Below, in pieces: positions 29,334-39,324 of a stretch of DNA of 64,000 nucleotides (position 1 is the stretch's first letter; every line of letters starts with the position of its first letter). The notes beneath the pieces were generated by a model, which did no database searches, had not been told where the DNA came from, and was given only the letters and a program-made list of their open reading frames with translations. The translations under genes were made by a program, and so were the position numbers. The DNA is from Psychromonas ingrahamii 37 (GTDB lineage: Bacteria; Pseudomonadota; Gammaproteobacteria; Enterobacterales; Psychromonadaceae): contig NC_008709.1 of assembly GCF_000015285.1 (NCBI RefSeq), forward strand, positions 4,154,001 to 4,218,000, written 5' to 3'.

Positions 29334-31637
29334 ATGGCTAAACTACATCACTTAGGTTTCCCGCGTATTGGCAATAAACGTCAGCTTAAATTTGCTCTGG
29401 AAAAATTCTGGGGTGGCGAATTAAGCGAACAGCAATTACAAACAAGCGCTGCCGATTTACGTCAACAAAACTGGCTGGATCAGCAAGACTTAGCGCTGGA
29501 TTTATATACCGTCGGGGACTTCTCTCTTTATGATCAGGTACTTGATATGAGTTTTTTAGTGGGTAATATTCCCAGCCGTGCCAAACAAAGTGAGCAGGAT
29601 AATAGTTTAGATAATTACTTTCGGGTGGCCCGTGGCCGATCTCAGCCACAGGAATGCTGCGCTGCCTCCCATGGACAATCGGGTGAGAGTCAGGCAGGAG
29701 AGATGACAAAATGGTTTAATACTAACTATCATTACATCGTTCCGGAGTTTGATGCGCAGACAACTTTCTTGTTAAATGCCAAGCAGCTGCTGCTACAAAT
29801 TGAAGCGCTGCAGAAGATTAATAAAAACGTTAAACCGGTGATCATCGGCCCAGTAACCTATCTGTGGTTAGGCAAAGAAAAAGATAACAGCCAAAAACTC
29901 ACGCTACTGCCAGAATTGCTGGAAGTTTACGCTGAATTATTGGCATTATTTGCAGAAAAAAATATTACCTGGGTGCAAATCGACGAGCCTATTTTAGTTT
30001 TAGAAATCCCTAAGCAATGGCAGGAAGCACTGCAGAGTAGTTATCAGAAATTGGGCCAATCCAAGGTTAAGCTTCTTTTAACCACTTATTTTGGCGAGCT
30101 TAAGAATAACTTAAAACTGGCCTGTGAACTGCCCATTGCAGGTTTACACCTTGATGCGGTTAATGCGCCACATGAAATAGATTCTGCGATAGATTATTTA
30201 GGGACTGATAAAATATTATCTCTGGGTATTATCAATGCGTGTAATATTTGGAAAACAGATCTTAATCAAACGTTAAATCAATTGCTTCCGATACATCAGA
30301 AATTACAGGACAGGTTGTGGCTGGCACCCAGTTCATCATTATTACATGTCCCCATCGATCTAAATAATGAAGACAAACTTGATTACGAAGTTAAATCCTG
30401 GCTGGCTTTTGCGGTTCAAAAATTACAGGAATTAAGCTTAATTGGCCGGGCTTTAAATGACGGTTTAAGCAGCGTTGAAGCGGCCTTTACTTATAATAAA
30501 CTCTGTATTGAAAATCGTCGTCAAAGCCCTCAAGTCCACAAACAAGATATTAAAAGCAAAGTGCTTAATATCACGCCTGAATTAGGGCAGCGTAACTTGG
30601 CTATAAAGCAACGGGAAGCTTTACAGCAATCCTATTTAAATTTACCCAGCTATCCGACCACAACCATAGGATCTTTCCCGCAAACCAGTGATATTCGGCA
30701 ATTACGTCAGGCCAAACGTTTAGGAGATATCAATGAAGAACAATATAAAAAAAGCATTAAAGAATCCATTGAATTTTGTATTAATGAGCAAGATCAGCTT
30801 GGCCTGGATGTCTTAGTGCACGGTGAAGCCGAACGGAATGATATGGTTGAATACTTCGGAGAGCTTCTTGACGGTTTTGTTTTCACCCAATTTGCCTGGG
30901 TGCAATCCTATGGTTCCCGCTGCGTTAAACCGCCGATTTTATTTGGTGATGTTTCACGTCCTAAGGCAATGACCGTTGAATGGTCAAGCTACGCACAATC
31001 TCTGACTGAGAAAAAGGTAAAAGGCATGCTTACGGGTCCGGTCACTATTTTAAACTGGTCTTTTGTGCGTGATGACCAGCCTCTGCAGACCACCTGTATG
31101 CAGATTGCGCTGGCCATTCGCGAGGAAGTGCTTGATTTAGAAAAGGCAGGGATTAATATTATCCAGATTGATGAAGCGGCGCTGCGTGAAAAATTACCAC
31201 TGCATCGCTCCCAATGGCAGCAATATTTAAACTGGGCAATCGCAGCCTTTCGACTCTGTGCTAACGGTGTTAATGATAAAACCCAGATTCACACCCACAT
31301 GTGTTATTCCGAGTTTAACGATATTATTGCGGCAATAGCACAAATGGATGCCGATGTCATTACCATTGAAACCTCTCGCTCGGATATGGTTTTATTAGAT
31401 GTTTTTGAAGCGTTTAGTTACCCTAATGGGATAGGACCCGGCGTTTATGATATCCATTCTCCCAACATACCCGATGTTGAGCAGATGGTAAGTTTAATGA
31501 AAAAAGCAGCCCTGCGTATTCCGGCAGAGCAGCTTTGGGTTAATCCTGATTGCGGTTTAAAAACAAGGCGCTGGGAAGAGGTTAAACCTGCATTACTAAA
31601 CATGGTTGCAGCAGCCAAAAAACTGCGCGCCAGTTAA
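29334..31637 (+). CDS. metE: Cobalamin-independent methionine synthase
   Basis: MetE transfers a methyl group from 5-methyltetrahydropteroyl-triglutamate to homocysteine without B12. The protein has the N-terminal barrel ([22 protein letters not shown]) and the catalytic C-terminal barrel starting [12 protein letters not shown], with Zn ligands in HTHMCYSEF and [10 protein letters not shown] and the [15 protein letters not shown] substrate loop. The frame opens at 29301; the ATG at 29334 gives the family start [13 protein letters not shown], with AAGGA 11-12 nt upstream. About 767 residues, slightly longer than E. coli MetE. Confidence 0.96.
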   Translation: MAKLHHLGFPRIGNKRQLKFALEKFWGGELSEQQLQTSAADLRQQNWLDQQDLALDLYTVGDFSLYDQVLDMSFLVGNIPSRAKQSEQDNSLDNYFRVARGRSQPQECCAASHGQSGESQAGEMTKWFNTNYHYIVPEFDAQTTFLLNAKQLLLQIEALQKINKNVKPVIIGPVTYLWLGKEKDNSQKLTLLPELLEVYAELLALFAEKNITWVQIDEPILVLEIPKQWQEALQSSYQKLGQSKVKLLLTTYFGELKNNLKLACELPIAGLHLDAVNAPHEIDSAIDYLGTDKILSLGIINACNIWKTDLNQTLNQLLPIHQKLQDRLWLAPSSSLLHVPIDLNNEDKLDYEVKSWLAFAVQKLQELSLIGRALNDGLSSVEAAFTYNKLCIENRRQSPQVHKQDIKSKVLNITPELGQRNLAIKQREALQQSYLNLPSYPTTTIGSFPQTSDIRQLRQAKRLGDINEEQYKKSIKESIEFCINEQDQLGLDVLVHGEAERNDMVEYFGELLDGFVFTQFAWVQSYGSRCVKPPILFGDVSRPKAMTVEWSSYAQSLTEKKVKGMLTGPVTILNWSFVRDDQPLQTTCMQIALAIREEVLDLEKAGINIIQIDEAALREKLPLHRSQWQQYLNWAIAAFRLCANGVNDKTQIHTHMCYSEFNDIIAAIAQMDADVITIETSRSDMVLLDVFEAFSYPNGIGPGVYDIHSPNIPDVEQMVSLMKKAALRIPAEQLWVNPDCGLKTRRWEEVKPALLNMVAAAKKLRAS

Positions 31638-31663
31638 TAAAAATAGCCATAAGCTGTGAATAA

Positions 31664-31713
31664 AGAGGGTGAAAAGATTGCTGTTATCAACGCTAATCTC
31701 TTCACCCTTTTTG
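31664..31713. terminator. Terminator between metE and the MazG-like gene
   Basis: GGGTGAAAAGATT pairs with AATCTCTTCACCC with one bulge, followed by TTTTT. It serves metE on the plus strand. An A-rich arm on the other side may also serve the convergent gene. Confidence 0.75.
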
Positions 31714-31722
31714 GGTATTATT

Positions 31723-32295
31723 TTAAACCAGCGGCGCTAAATCAGCCGGGCGGTAATAAACAGACTTTAAGACCTTACCTTGACGTATTTTCTTATCCGA
31801 CAATTGCACATCCTGTGCGCATTTGGCGATAATAAAATTCCCCTTAATGCTATCAACCAATTCAATTCCCTGATCCGCATAAAATTGCTCGGTTTCTTGA
31901 TATTCTTGGGCGCTGCGGCAGACTTTGCTCATATTGCTTGAATGCACTTCGTCCCAACAAGGTAAAAAATTAATCTTAAGCTGTTTGGCGACATTTAAAA
32001 AAAGATCAATCAAATAGCTGATCTCAATATGATCACTCGCCCCGGTTATGCCCCGGTGGACTAAGCGTCCCATCAGAACATAAATACTGTCCACAATCGC
32101 ATCAGCTTGTTCAATTTTACAATCGGCCTGGGCCAATTCCGTTAATTCTTCAATAATTAACGAAGTATGCAGGGCGTCCGCTTGTACGTCTAATGAACTA
32201 AGATCATTACAGGGAAGATCAAAAGTCTGACGGAACTGCTCGATATCAGCATATAAGTGGTCGTAAATAGGTTGAGTCAATAATGACAGTTGCAT
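31723..32295 (-). CDS. MazG/HisE-like all-alpha NTP pyrophosphohydrolase family protein
   Basis: The 190-residue protein carries the metal-binding signature of all-alpha NTP pyrophosphatases: EELTEL (near residue 50), then QADAIVDSIYVLMG (near 64), matching the EEXXE...EXXD pattern. It also has a C-terminal extension of about 80 residues (QFYADQGIELVDSIKGNFIIAKC) seen in phosphoribosyl-ATP pyrophosphohydrolase-like proteins of Vibrio and relatives. It could clean up non-canonical nucleotides, but the substrate is not known. It is convergent with metE and monocistronic. Confidence 0.7.
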   Translation of the reverse strand: MQLSLLTQPIYDHLYADIEQFRQTFDLPCNDLSSLDVQADALHTSLIIEELTELAQADCKIEQADAIVDSIYVLMGRLVHRGITGASDHIEISYLIDLFLNVAKQLKINFLPCWDEVHSSNMSKVCRSAQEYQETEQFYADQGIELVDSIKGNFIIAKCAQDVQLSDKKIRQGKVLKSVYYRPADLAPLV

Positions 32296-32694
32296 ACGTT
32301 AAACCCTAATCTCATAAACCATCGATTGTAGCAATAAAATGTTAAAAAAGAGAGCATTTCAGCGTGCAAAACTGATCACAAGTGGATCAGTTAGCCGCCC
32401 TGAAGGGAACTTAACGGGGTTAGCAACTGACAACAAAATCAGGCTATTCGTGCATTATTAATTTATCTAAGTCAAAAGAAAAGGCTATAATGATGGAGTT
32501 TACAAAAGTAAGACTTTTAAAATAGAAGGGATCCGGTAATTAATTTTTTAATAACAGCATTTTATTAAAAAAATAAAACTAAAACATCGCTTTATATCTG
32601 GCTGGCATGCCTTTTACCCCCACATAAATGAAGTAAAAAAAGTCGCTTTGGTATGACATCCCCCCCCGTTAGCCATTCATATTGAGAGGAATAA
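32296..32694. other. Intergenic region upstream of the unrecognised membrane protein
   Basis: About 400 bp, AT-rich, with no gene. It contains an 8-nt C-run at 32660-32667 and an AGAGGA ribosome-binding site just before the TTG start at 32695. Promoters for both divergent neighbours must lie here, but none is clear. Confidence 0.35.
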
Positions 32695-34155
32695 TTGAAG
32701 AAAATCAGGCTTAAACAAGAAGAGCGTTTATCAATCAAACTCACTCATCAGATAGATCAAGGTGAGTTTCGTCGTATTGATGTTTATTTTTCTCTGCCAA
32801 AAGAGATGAGTATTAATAAAAATACGCTTTCGGAAATGGATTATTTCAATGCAGGAGTTCGAACTCGAAGCGCCTATTTTACTCAAGGTTTACATTTACC
32901 CTTATTACATAGCCGTTTTGCCAGTCGTATGAAACATTCCGCTGTTGAATATCGAAACCACCTGAATCTATTTGCTTATCAATATCTGACCGCACTTAAT
33001 ACCGATACGCATGACGTAATAAAGATCAATGATAGTGACAAGCTACGGGATTTTTATAATGCAGCACAAGAAATTGCCAATCACAGTATCGTCATACTAA
33101 GCAAAACCCGTGCCCATGCACCTAAAGATCCTAAACTGGGGGCGATTTTTGGCAATGTGGATAATTATCTATCCTGGTATACAGAACAAAGACTACTGGG
33201 CATGTTGGCAAAAAAACCGCGTTTATCCGAATTTACTGAAGAGCGTCTTGCACTGTTGCAGATCTGTAAAAATGAAAATTTATATCGCAAAGAAAAAGCC
33301 TATAACTCGCAGGCGTCACTTGACGATCCTAACCGGATTGCCAATAAAATGCGCCTATTACGCCGCTTAATTGAGTATGGGGTGATTTTTAAGACGGACA
33401 CTCAAGCATTAGGTAATATCACCCGTAAAGTTGTTACCGGTGTTGCTACCGCGCTAATAATGAGTGTAGTACTGGTCTTAATTATTAAAACGCAGGGTGC
33501 TTTTAGTACCCTGACCTCCTTGATGGTGTTTATTCTCGCAATTATTTACGGGGTGCGGGAAGTTTTCAAGGATGATTTTAAAAACATTCTCTGGCAGTGG
33601 ATCCGTAAAGGTAAACCTAAATGGGCCAGAGCATTAATCGATCCGACCAATAAAACAGAACTGGCAAAACAAAAAATTTGGCTTGATTATATTAAAACGG
33701 CCAACCTGCCGATCAAAACCCGGCAGCTGTTGGCAAAACGTAATATGCAGAATAAACAAAGTTCGGAGATATTACATTTTCGTCTTGAAACCAAAGTCGT
33801 GAGACAGGGTTTCCAAGCGGGTTATGACACGCTGGAAGAGACGATTGATTTTAGTTTGCTACCTTTTGCGCGCTTTTTAGAACGCGGTAGCGGTAAGCTT
33901 TATGAGCAAAATGAGGCATCCTCAAACAAAGAAAAAATTAAAACCACCTCCATTGAGCGACGCTATCAAATAAATGTGGTGGTTGCATTAGATCAGGGTA
34001 AGTACACAGAACAGTTCGAGCGTTATAAAATAACCTTAAACCGCTCTGGCATTATTGATATTGAAAAAGCAGGCAAATCCGCGATCCAGGATAAACCAGA
34101 AGGCGGGCGTTATTCTAAACTAAAAACATTATTACATTTTAAAAAACAGCGCTAA
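32695..34155 (+). CDS. Unrecognised membrane protein with two central transmembrane helices
   Basis: The 486-residue protein is not one I recognise. It starts at TTG, with AGAGGA 4 nt upstream. A soluble N-terminal region (about 1-235) rich in charged residues is followed by a closely spaced pair of membrane helices (about 243-290, VVTGVATALIMSVVLVLII and LTSLMVFILAIIYGV). A second soluble region (about 295-486) follows, ending in basic residues. This suggests a helical-hairpin protein with both domains in the cytoplasm. It has no signal peptide and no operon partner. Confidence 0.75.
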   Translation: MKKIRLKQEERLSIKLTHQIDQGEFRRIDVYFSLPKEMSINKNTLSEMDYFNAGVRTRSAYFTQGLHLPLLHSRFASRMKHSAVEYRNHLNLFAYQYLTALNTDTHDVIKINDSDKLRDFYNAAQEIANHSIVILSKTRAHAPKDPKLGAIFGNVDNYLSWYTEQRLLGMLAKKPRLSEFTEERLALLQICKNENLYRKEKAYNSQASLDDPNRIANKMRLLRRLIEYGVIFKTDTQALGNITRKVVTGVATALIMSVVLVLIIKTQGAFSTLTSLMVFILAIIYGVREVFKDDFKNILWQWIRKGKPKWARALIDPTNKTELAKQKIWLDYIKTANLPIKTRQLLAKRNMQNKQSSEILHFRLETKVVRQGFQAGYDTLEETIDFSLLPFARFLERGSGKLYEQNEASSNKEKIKTTSIERRYQINVVVALDQGKYTEQFERYKITLNRSGIIDIEKAGKSAIQDKPEGGRYSKLKTLLHFKKQR

Positions 34156-34167
34156 AAAAGAAAGCTA

Positions 34168-35010
34168 TTATTCTGCAACTAAAGTTTCAATGCGATAAAA
34201 GCCCTGATTATCAAAACCTAATAGTTTGGCTAAAAAAGGCAATGATGCCTGCATCTCTTTTTTTAACGTCCAGGGAGGATTAATAACAATCATGCCGCTG
34301 GATGTCATGCCCATCTGATCCGAGTCTTCCTGAAGACCCAATTCAAAAAGTTGAATATTTTTAATACCCGATGCTTTTAATGCTTTTTCCATTTTATCAA
34401 TGGTCATACGGTTAACGACCGGATACCAAAGTGCATAGGTACCCGTTGCAAAACGCTTGTGCGCTTGTATTAATGTTTCAACTACTTGGTGATATTCAGT
34501 TTTAATTTCATAGGAGGGATCAATTAAAATAAAACCGCGCCGCGCTTTGGGCGGCATATTGGCAATCAGGCCTTGTAAACCATCACTTTTAGCCATTTTT
34601 ATTTGCCGGTTCCCTGAAAAATTAGCGCACATATTGATAAATTCATTAGGGTGTAATTCAAATAAAAACAAGCGATCTATGTCGCGTAACATCTGCACTG
34701 CAATACTGGGTGAGCCAGGATAATGTTTTAATTGACTCTGGGCATTAAATTCAACAACTTGTTCCATATAACGCGCTACGGGAACGGGCAAATCTGAGCG
34801 TCCCCATAATGGAAAAATACCATTATTAAACTCTTTCGTTTTTAAAGCTTCGGGAGACTGAAATGAATAAGCTCCGCAGCCCGCATGAGTATCAAGATAA
34901 CAAAAAGCTTTCTCTTTTTTGAGCATATAATCAATAATTGATGTGGAAACAATGTGCTTTAACACATCCGCAAAATTACCTGCGTGAAAAGAATGTCGAT
35001 AGCTGAGCAA
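34168..35010 (-). CDS. rlmJ: 23S rRNA (adenine(2030)-N6)-methyltransferase
   Basis: RlmJ methylates A2030 of 23S rRNA. The 280-residue protein starts MLSYRHSFHAGNFADVLKH, contains the SAM-binding YLDTHAGCGAYSF, and has the catalytic DPSYEIKTEY motif. An ATG lies four codons upstream, but its GGAG acts as the ribosome-binding site 6 nt before the TTG at 35010. That start matches E. coli RlmJ exactly in position and length, so TTG is preferred. Confidence 0.95.
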   Translation of the reverse strand: MLSYRHSFHAGNFADVLKHIVSTSIIDYMLKKEKAFCYLDTHAGCGAYSFQSPEALKTKEFNNGIFPLWGRSDLPVPVARYMEQVVEFNAQSQLKHYPGSPSIAVQMLRDIDRLFLFELHPNEFINMCANFSGNRQIKMAKSDGLQGLIANMPPKARRGFILIDPSYEIKTEYHQVVETLIQAHKRFATGTYALWYPVVNRMTIDKMEKALKASGIKNIQLFELGLQEDSDQMGMTSSGMIVINPPWTLKKEMQASLPFLAKLLGFDNQGFYRIETLVAE

Positions 35011-35160
35011 AAATGACTCCATAAATATAATTGGTATAAGCGCTGCAGTATAAATAAAATTGTCTGCAAATGCGCTAAAAATAAAAGCTTATGTCGCTGC
35101 TATCATGTTATTATTGCCGCCCGATTTATTTCTGCCTATCGCCTTAAAAATGGATGTTCA

Positions 35161-36528
35161 ATGCAATCTGATGCACTAAACCCTCTAGAAAGACGCACCG
35201 CCATCTCACTTTCCGTGGTGTTTGCGTTACGTATGTTAGGCCTGTTTATGATCATGCCGGTCTTTGCCATTTACGGGAAGGAACTGATTGGTTATTCCCC
35301 GATCTGGGTAGGTTTTGCAATTGGTGCCTATGGTTTAACACAGGCATTATTACAAATTCCCGCGGGCATGTTGTCTGACAAATTTGGCCGACGTCCGATT
35401 ATTTTTATCGGTTTACTGCTTTTTGCTATCGGCAGCTTAATCGCTGGCTATTCAGAAACGGTTTATGGTGTAACAGCCGGACGCGCTATTCAAGGTGCAG
35501 GTGCAATTGCCAGTGCGGTGTTAGCCTTGGCAGCCGATGTCACAAGAGAAGAACAACGTCCCAAGGCAATGGCCATGATTGGGGTCAGTATTGGCCTTGC
35601 CTTTGCATTGGCAATGGTTGCAGGTCCTGTTTTAGCACCCATAATTGGCTTACAGGGTTTATTCTTTATTACTGCAGCCGGTGCCCTGACCGGTATTGCT
35701 ATCGTCTATTTTGTCGTGCCGCACGTGGTTAGTAAAGCCCCCAGAGGCGAAACCGTTGCCATTCCTGCATTGCTTGCAAAATTAGTCAAAGATCCGCAAC
35801 TGCTACGTTTAGATGCTGGCATTTTCATTTTACACATGGCACTCACGGCTATGTTTGTCGTATTACCCCTGCAACTGCTGAATATGCAATTACCTGCAGC
35901 ACAACATTGGCACTTATACCTGCCGGCGTTACTAGTTTCATTTATATTAATAGTGCCTATGCTTATCATGGCTGCCCGCAAGCAAATGAACAAACAGTTT
36001 TATCTGTTTGCCATTTTGTTAATGGCTGCAAGTTTAATTGCAATGTCACTTAACTCTCAATCACTTATATGGATGTTTGTGTCCATATTATTTTATTTCA
36101 CTGCTTTTAATTTTTTAGAAGCATCATTACCGGCATTTATCTCAATGGTCTCTCCTGCAGGCTCCAAGGGTAGTGCAATGGGGATCTATAGCACTTGTCA
36201 GTTTTTAGGTGCTTTTTTTGGTGGGATTTTAGGGGGATTTTCCTATAAACTACTCGGTAGTAGTGGCTTATTTTTATTTTTAGCCGGGTTAATGGCAATT
36301 TGGTTTTTTATCTCATTAGGTATGAATAATCCAAGTAAAGTCCGCACCCATACTATTACAGCATTAATCAAGGATGAAACTCATGCACAGTTAATGACTG
36401 AACAGCTAATTATGCTGGAGGGGGTCTTAGAAGTCGTCATCATCGTTGAAGAACAAACAGTTTATATTAAAGTAAATAACCAAGTCTTTGCATTGAACAA
36501 AGCGCAAGAAATTTTAGCAAATACTTAA
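35161..36528 (+). CDS. yajR: MFS transporter YajR with C-terminal YAM domain
   Basis: The 455-residue protein has twelve predicted membrane helices of the DHA1 drug:proton antiporter type, with the motif A loop GMLSDKFGRRPI near residue 70. It has a C-terminal ferredoxin-like (YAM) domain of about 65 residues (LMTEQLIMLEGVLEVVIIVE ... LNKAQEIL). This combination and length are typical of E. coli YajR. The substrate is unknown. ssb follows 33 bp downstream and could share the transcript. Confidence 0.92.
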   Translation: MQSDALNPLERRTAISLSVVFALRMLGLFMIMPVFAIYGKELIGYSPIWVGFAIGAYGLTQALLQIPAGMLSDKFGRRPIIFIGLLLFAIGSLIAGYSETVYGVTAGRAIQGAGAIASAVLALAADVTREEQRPKAMAMIGVSIGLAFALAMVAGPVLAPIIGLQGLFFITAAGALTGIAIVYFVVPHVVSKAPRGETVAIPALLAKLVKDPQLLRLDAGIFILHMALTAMFVVLPLQLLNMQLPAAQHWHLYLPALLVSFILIVPMLIMAARKQMNKQFYLFAILLMAASLIAMSLNSQSLIWMFVSILFYFTAFNFLEASLPAFISMVSPAGSKGSAMGIYSTCQFLGAFFGGILGGFSYKLLGSSGLFLFLAGLMAIWFFISLGMNNPSKVRTHTITALIKDETHAQLMTEQLIMLEGVLEVVIIVEEQTVYIKVNNQVFALNKAQEILANT

Positions 36529-36561
36529 TCTACAACATAAAGCAGTAAGCGGAGCAAAAAG

Positions 36562-37230
36562 ATGTTTAACCGAAGCGTAAACAAAGTAGTCTTAGTCGGT
36601 AATCTGGGAAAAGATCCAGAAATGCGTTACATGCCAAACGGCAATGCAGTAGCAAATTTAACACTGGCAACAACAGAAAGCTGGAAAGATAAACAAAGCG
36701 GCGAGCGCAAAGAAAAAACAGAATGGCATCGCCTGACGGTATTTAACCGTCTGGGTGAAATGTGTGGAGAATATCTTAAAAAAGGTGTAAAGATTTACGT
36801 CGAAGGTAAGTTACAGACGCGTAAATGGCAGGGACAAGACGGCCAGGACAAATATACAACCGAGATTGTGGTGTCAGAAATCCATATGATGGATGCGCGT
36901 AATCCAACCCAAGCCGGTAGTCAGCCTTTCCAGGGTAACGGACAGCAGGATAACGGACAGCAAGAGCAACAAAGCTGGGGTAAAGCACCGCAACAAGCGC
37001 CGACTCAACAGCCTGCGCCGCAAATGGCCCCTGCCTACCAGCAATCAACGCAAAATCAGCGTCCACCGGCACAAGCACCACAGCAACCAGCGCAAAATCA
37101 GCGTCCACCCGCGCAAACACAACAGCAACCAGCACAAAATCAGCGTCCACCAGCACAAGCACCACAGCAACCGACGCAGACTCAATATAATGAGCCATCA
37201 ATGGATTTCGATGATGATATTCCTTTTTAG
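36562..37230 (+). CDS. ssb: Single-stranded DNA-binding protein
   Basis: SSB coats single-stranded DNA and recruits repair and replication proteins through its acidic tip. The 222-residue protein has the OB-fold ([23 protein letters not shown] to about 110), a long Gln/Pro-rich linker with a 14-residue repeat, and the intact C-terminal MDFDDDIPF. It is longer than E. coli SSB (178) because of the repeat-expanded linker. SOS control is not evident in the short gap after yajR. Confidence 0.97.
   Translation: MFNRSVNKVVLVGNLGKDPEMRYMPNGNAVANLTLATTESWKDKQSGERKEKTEWHRLTVFNRLGEMCGEYLKKGVKIYVEGKLQTRKWQGQDGQDKYTTEIVVSEIHMMDARNPTQAGSQPFQGNGQQDNGQQEQQSWGKAPQQAPTQQPAPQMAPAYQQSTQNQRPPAQAPQQPAQNQRPPAQTQQQPAQNQRPPAQAPQQPTQTQYNEPSMDFDDDIPF
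37051..37176 (+). repeat. Three 42-bp tandem repeats in the ssb linker
   Basis: Three consecutive copies encode [14 protein letters not shown] with minor changes (APQ or TQQ; final Thr in the third). The reading frame is kept. The repeat lies in the disordered linker between the OB-fold and the acidic tip, where copy number can vary without harming function. Confidence 0.92.
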
Positions 37231-37272
37231 TTTTCAAACTTTTAAAATGTAAAATCAGAAAATTTTTTATTA

Positions 37273-37296
37273 GAGCCCCGTTTTTCGGGGCTTTTC
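37273..37296 (+). terminator. Terminator after ssb
   Basis: AGCCCCG (37274-37280), loop of T, CGGGGCT (37286-37292), then TTTCTG. A compact GC-rich stem about 43 bp after the ssb stop. Confidence 0.88.
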
Positions 37297-37711
37297 TGTT
37301 TTTGTGAGGGTAGATCGAAGTAGATAAATAATTGTAATATTTTTTAAGACTTAAATTCAAATAATCAAAGGACATTTGGTTTTAAATAAAGTTTTTATCT
37401 TCTGATCATTCCAAAAACACTTTAAATTAGTTACTGCAACAATAAAGTACGGAATATAAGTTATAAATATTTACCTGTTCACCCATAGGCCAGCAAAGAG
37501 AGAAGCAAACAAATATTGATTTAAGTTAATTAGAAGGTTTTGGTAGTATATTATACCCAAGTAACTCTTTGCCTTATATTGGCTAAATGCTCCTATTTAA
37601 AACCATGTTAGAAAAAATGTTATAAAATATTCATGACCATTTTTATTGAGCTTCTTGCTGTTAATACCCGCTATAATGGCCAAAGCATGTGCATAATCAG
37701 GAAGGTTTTTA
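37297..37711. other. Intergenic region upstream of the PAS-GGDEF gene
   Basis: About 415 bp of AT-rich DNA with no gene. A TATACCCAAGTAACTC sequence near 37552-37567 resembles the common intergenic CCCAARTNACT repeat core of marine gammaproteobacteria, but no inverted partner is visible. AGGAAGG precedes the next start. Confidence 0.35.
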
Positions 37712-38932
37712 ATGCTAGAGATGAACAACATTTTTTGCTACGGACAAATCATTATCGCAGATAATATAGTTGTCAGCATCGATCAAAACTTTATCGATAT
37801 ATTAGGTTTTTCTTCTCTGGATGAAATGTATTCCGCTCAATCTGATCCCTTAGCATTTATTGCTGCGGACTATAGTGACGAAATATTAATAAAATCTGAG
37901 CGTTTAAATTCAGGCTCTTTCGAGACCCATGGTAATGTTCTTTATTGCACCAAAAAACAGGGTCAGAAGATTGCAGTGTTTGTATTGGCGCAGCAAATAA
38001 ATTGGAAAAAGCAACCCGCACTTGAATTACAAATCTTTGATATCTCTTTAAAGATCAGCGCCCAGCAACTTATCAATAAATCGAGATATGAACGTCTTGT
38101 TGAACATTCTGATCAAGGCGTTATGATCCATCGAAATTTTAAACCTCTGCTTGTTAACCAGGTCTGGGTTGAACTAATGGCTGCTAAATCCATTCAGGAT
38201 GTGATTGAAAATCTAAATATATTGGATCTTATCCCCACCGAACATCATGCTAGCGCTATTGAACGATACCAAAAAGTCATCACGGGAGAGGCAATTGGAG
38301 AAAGTCATATTATCGAGAATATTCGTTTTGATGGAATAAAACGATTTTTTAATATTTATGATCATGCTATTCAATGGCAAGGAGAGCCTGCTGTAGAAGT
38401 TGTTATGGTCGATGTTACCGACAAAGTGATGGCAGAAAAAAGACTTGCCCATAAAGCCTTCCATGATTCGCTGACGGATCTTTATAATCGTGATGCTATC
38501 TACAAATGGATTCACGAGCATTGCGGTAAAGTCAACTCCATGAGTTGCATGCTTATCGATTTAGATAACTTTAAAAGAGTTAATGATACCTATGGTCATT
38601 CTAAGGGGGATAATGTCTTAAAAATATTTGCCAATTTATTTAAAGAAAAAATAGCTGAAAAGGGAGTGATAGGAAGATGGGGAGGGGAAGAGTTTATTGT
38701 ATTTGTCCCCGACAGAGATAAAAAAACGGCACTTGCACTGGCAGAAAAAGTCCGGATTGCCTGTGCGCAAACCCCTTTATTCTTGCAGGGTAAAGAGATT
38801 ATAACAACCGTCAGTATCGGTGTTAGCTATACCGACTCTTTTGCGCAAATTAAGCCCAAAGATATTATTAAACAAGCCGACCATAATATGTATTTATCAA
38901 AATCATTGGGTAAAAATCGGGTAACAGGTTAA
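37712..38932 (+). CDS. PAS-domain diguanylate cyclase
   Basis: The 406-residue protein has two PAS-like domains (about 10-115 and 125-240; FKPLLVNQVWVELM is the start of a PAS core) and a C-terminal GGDEF domain with DSLTDLYNRDA, DLDNFKRVNDTYGHSKGD and the active-site RWGGEEF. It should make cyclic di-GMP. No RxxD inhibitory site precedes the GGEEF, so product inhibition is probably absent. It has no membrane helix, so it senses a cytoplasmic signal. AGGAAGG lies before the ATG. Confidence 0.92.
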   Translation: MLEMNNIFCYGQIIIADNIVVSIDQNFIDILGFSSLDEMYSAQSDPLAFIAADYSDEILIKSERLNSGSFETHGNVLYCTKKQGQKIAVFVLAQQINWKKQPALELQIFDISLKISAQQLINKSRYERLVEHSDQGVMIHRNFKPLLVNQVWVELMAAKSIQDVIENLNILDLIPTEHHASAIERYQKVITGEAIGESHIIENIRFDGIKRFFNIYDHAIQWQGEPAVEVVMVDVTDKVMAEKRLAHKAFHDSLTDLYNRDAIYKWIHEHCGKVNSMSCMLIDLDNFKRVNDTYGHSKGDNVLKIFANLFKEKIAEKGVIGRWGGEEFIVFVPDRDKKTALALAEKVRIACAQTPLFLQGKEIITTVSIGVSYTDSFAQIKPKDIIKQADHNMYLSKSLGKNRVTG

Positions 38933-39056
38933 TTTTCTCTGTCTAAATTATTCAAATAAACAATAATTTAGATCTATTAAAGCCCCTATAACTGACCTAT
39001 ATCGACTTACACAAGTCCGTCAAAGACTGTTTTTCAGATGCAAAAAACACAAAAAT

Positions 39057-39136
39057 TTACGTTAATCCACCACCCAGATGAGTCCCTAACAATTCACCAA
39101 TCACTTTCGTTGATAACTCTTGCCTGAGCAGATAGT
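39057..39136 (-). pseudogene. Duplicated 3' end of ansA
   Basis: This stretch is a diverged copy of the last 25 codons of ansA (41300-41380), with its own stop. In frame it reads YLLRQELSTKVIGELLGTHL and continues to a TAA at 39057-39059, against YLLSQELPTKVIRELLGTNL in the real gene. Nothing of ansA lies upstream of it. The two copies flank the segment holding the HD-GYP gene. Confidence 0.75.
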
Positions 39137-39324
39137 GGTGCTAGCAATGCACTGCATATGAATAAAGACGATAGCCATTGCTTTCATTAGGTGTACCCCT
39201 CTCAACGACACAATAAAGACTGCATATTTAGCAAGGCTTTTTTCGGCTCTTGTACAAAAGAATTGGTTTTATAGTCCCAAAGTACTGTTATGCATCATGG
39301 TGCTGTCAATTCAGAAAATAGTGG

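Noticed and set aside
32660-32667. C-run upstream of the unrecognised membrane protein, considered as a phase-variable tract
   Set aside because: Only eight bases and located outside the promoter spacing I could define, so slippage control cannot be supported.
36776-37375. 199-codon minus-strand frame over ssb
   Set aside because: It is a mirror of the repetitive ssb linker and has the low-complexity composition expected of such a shadow.
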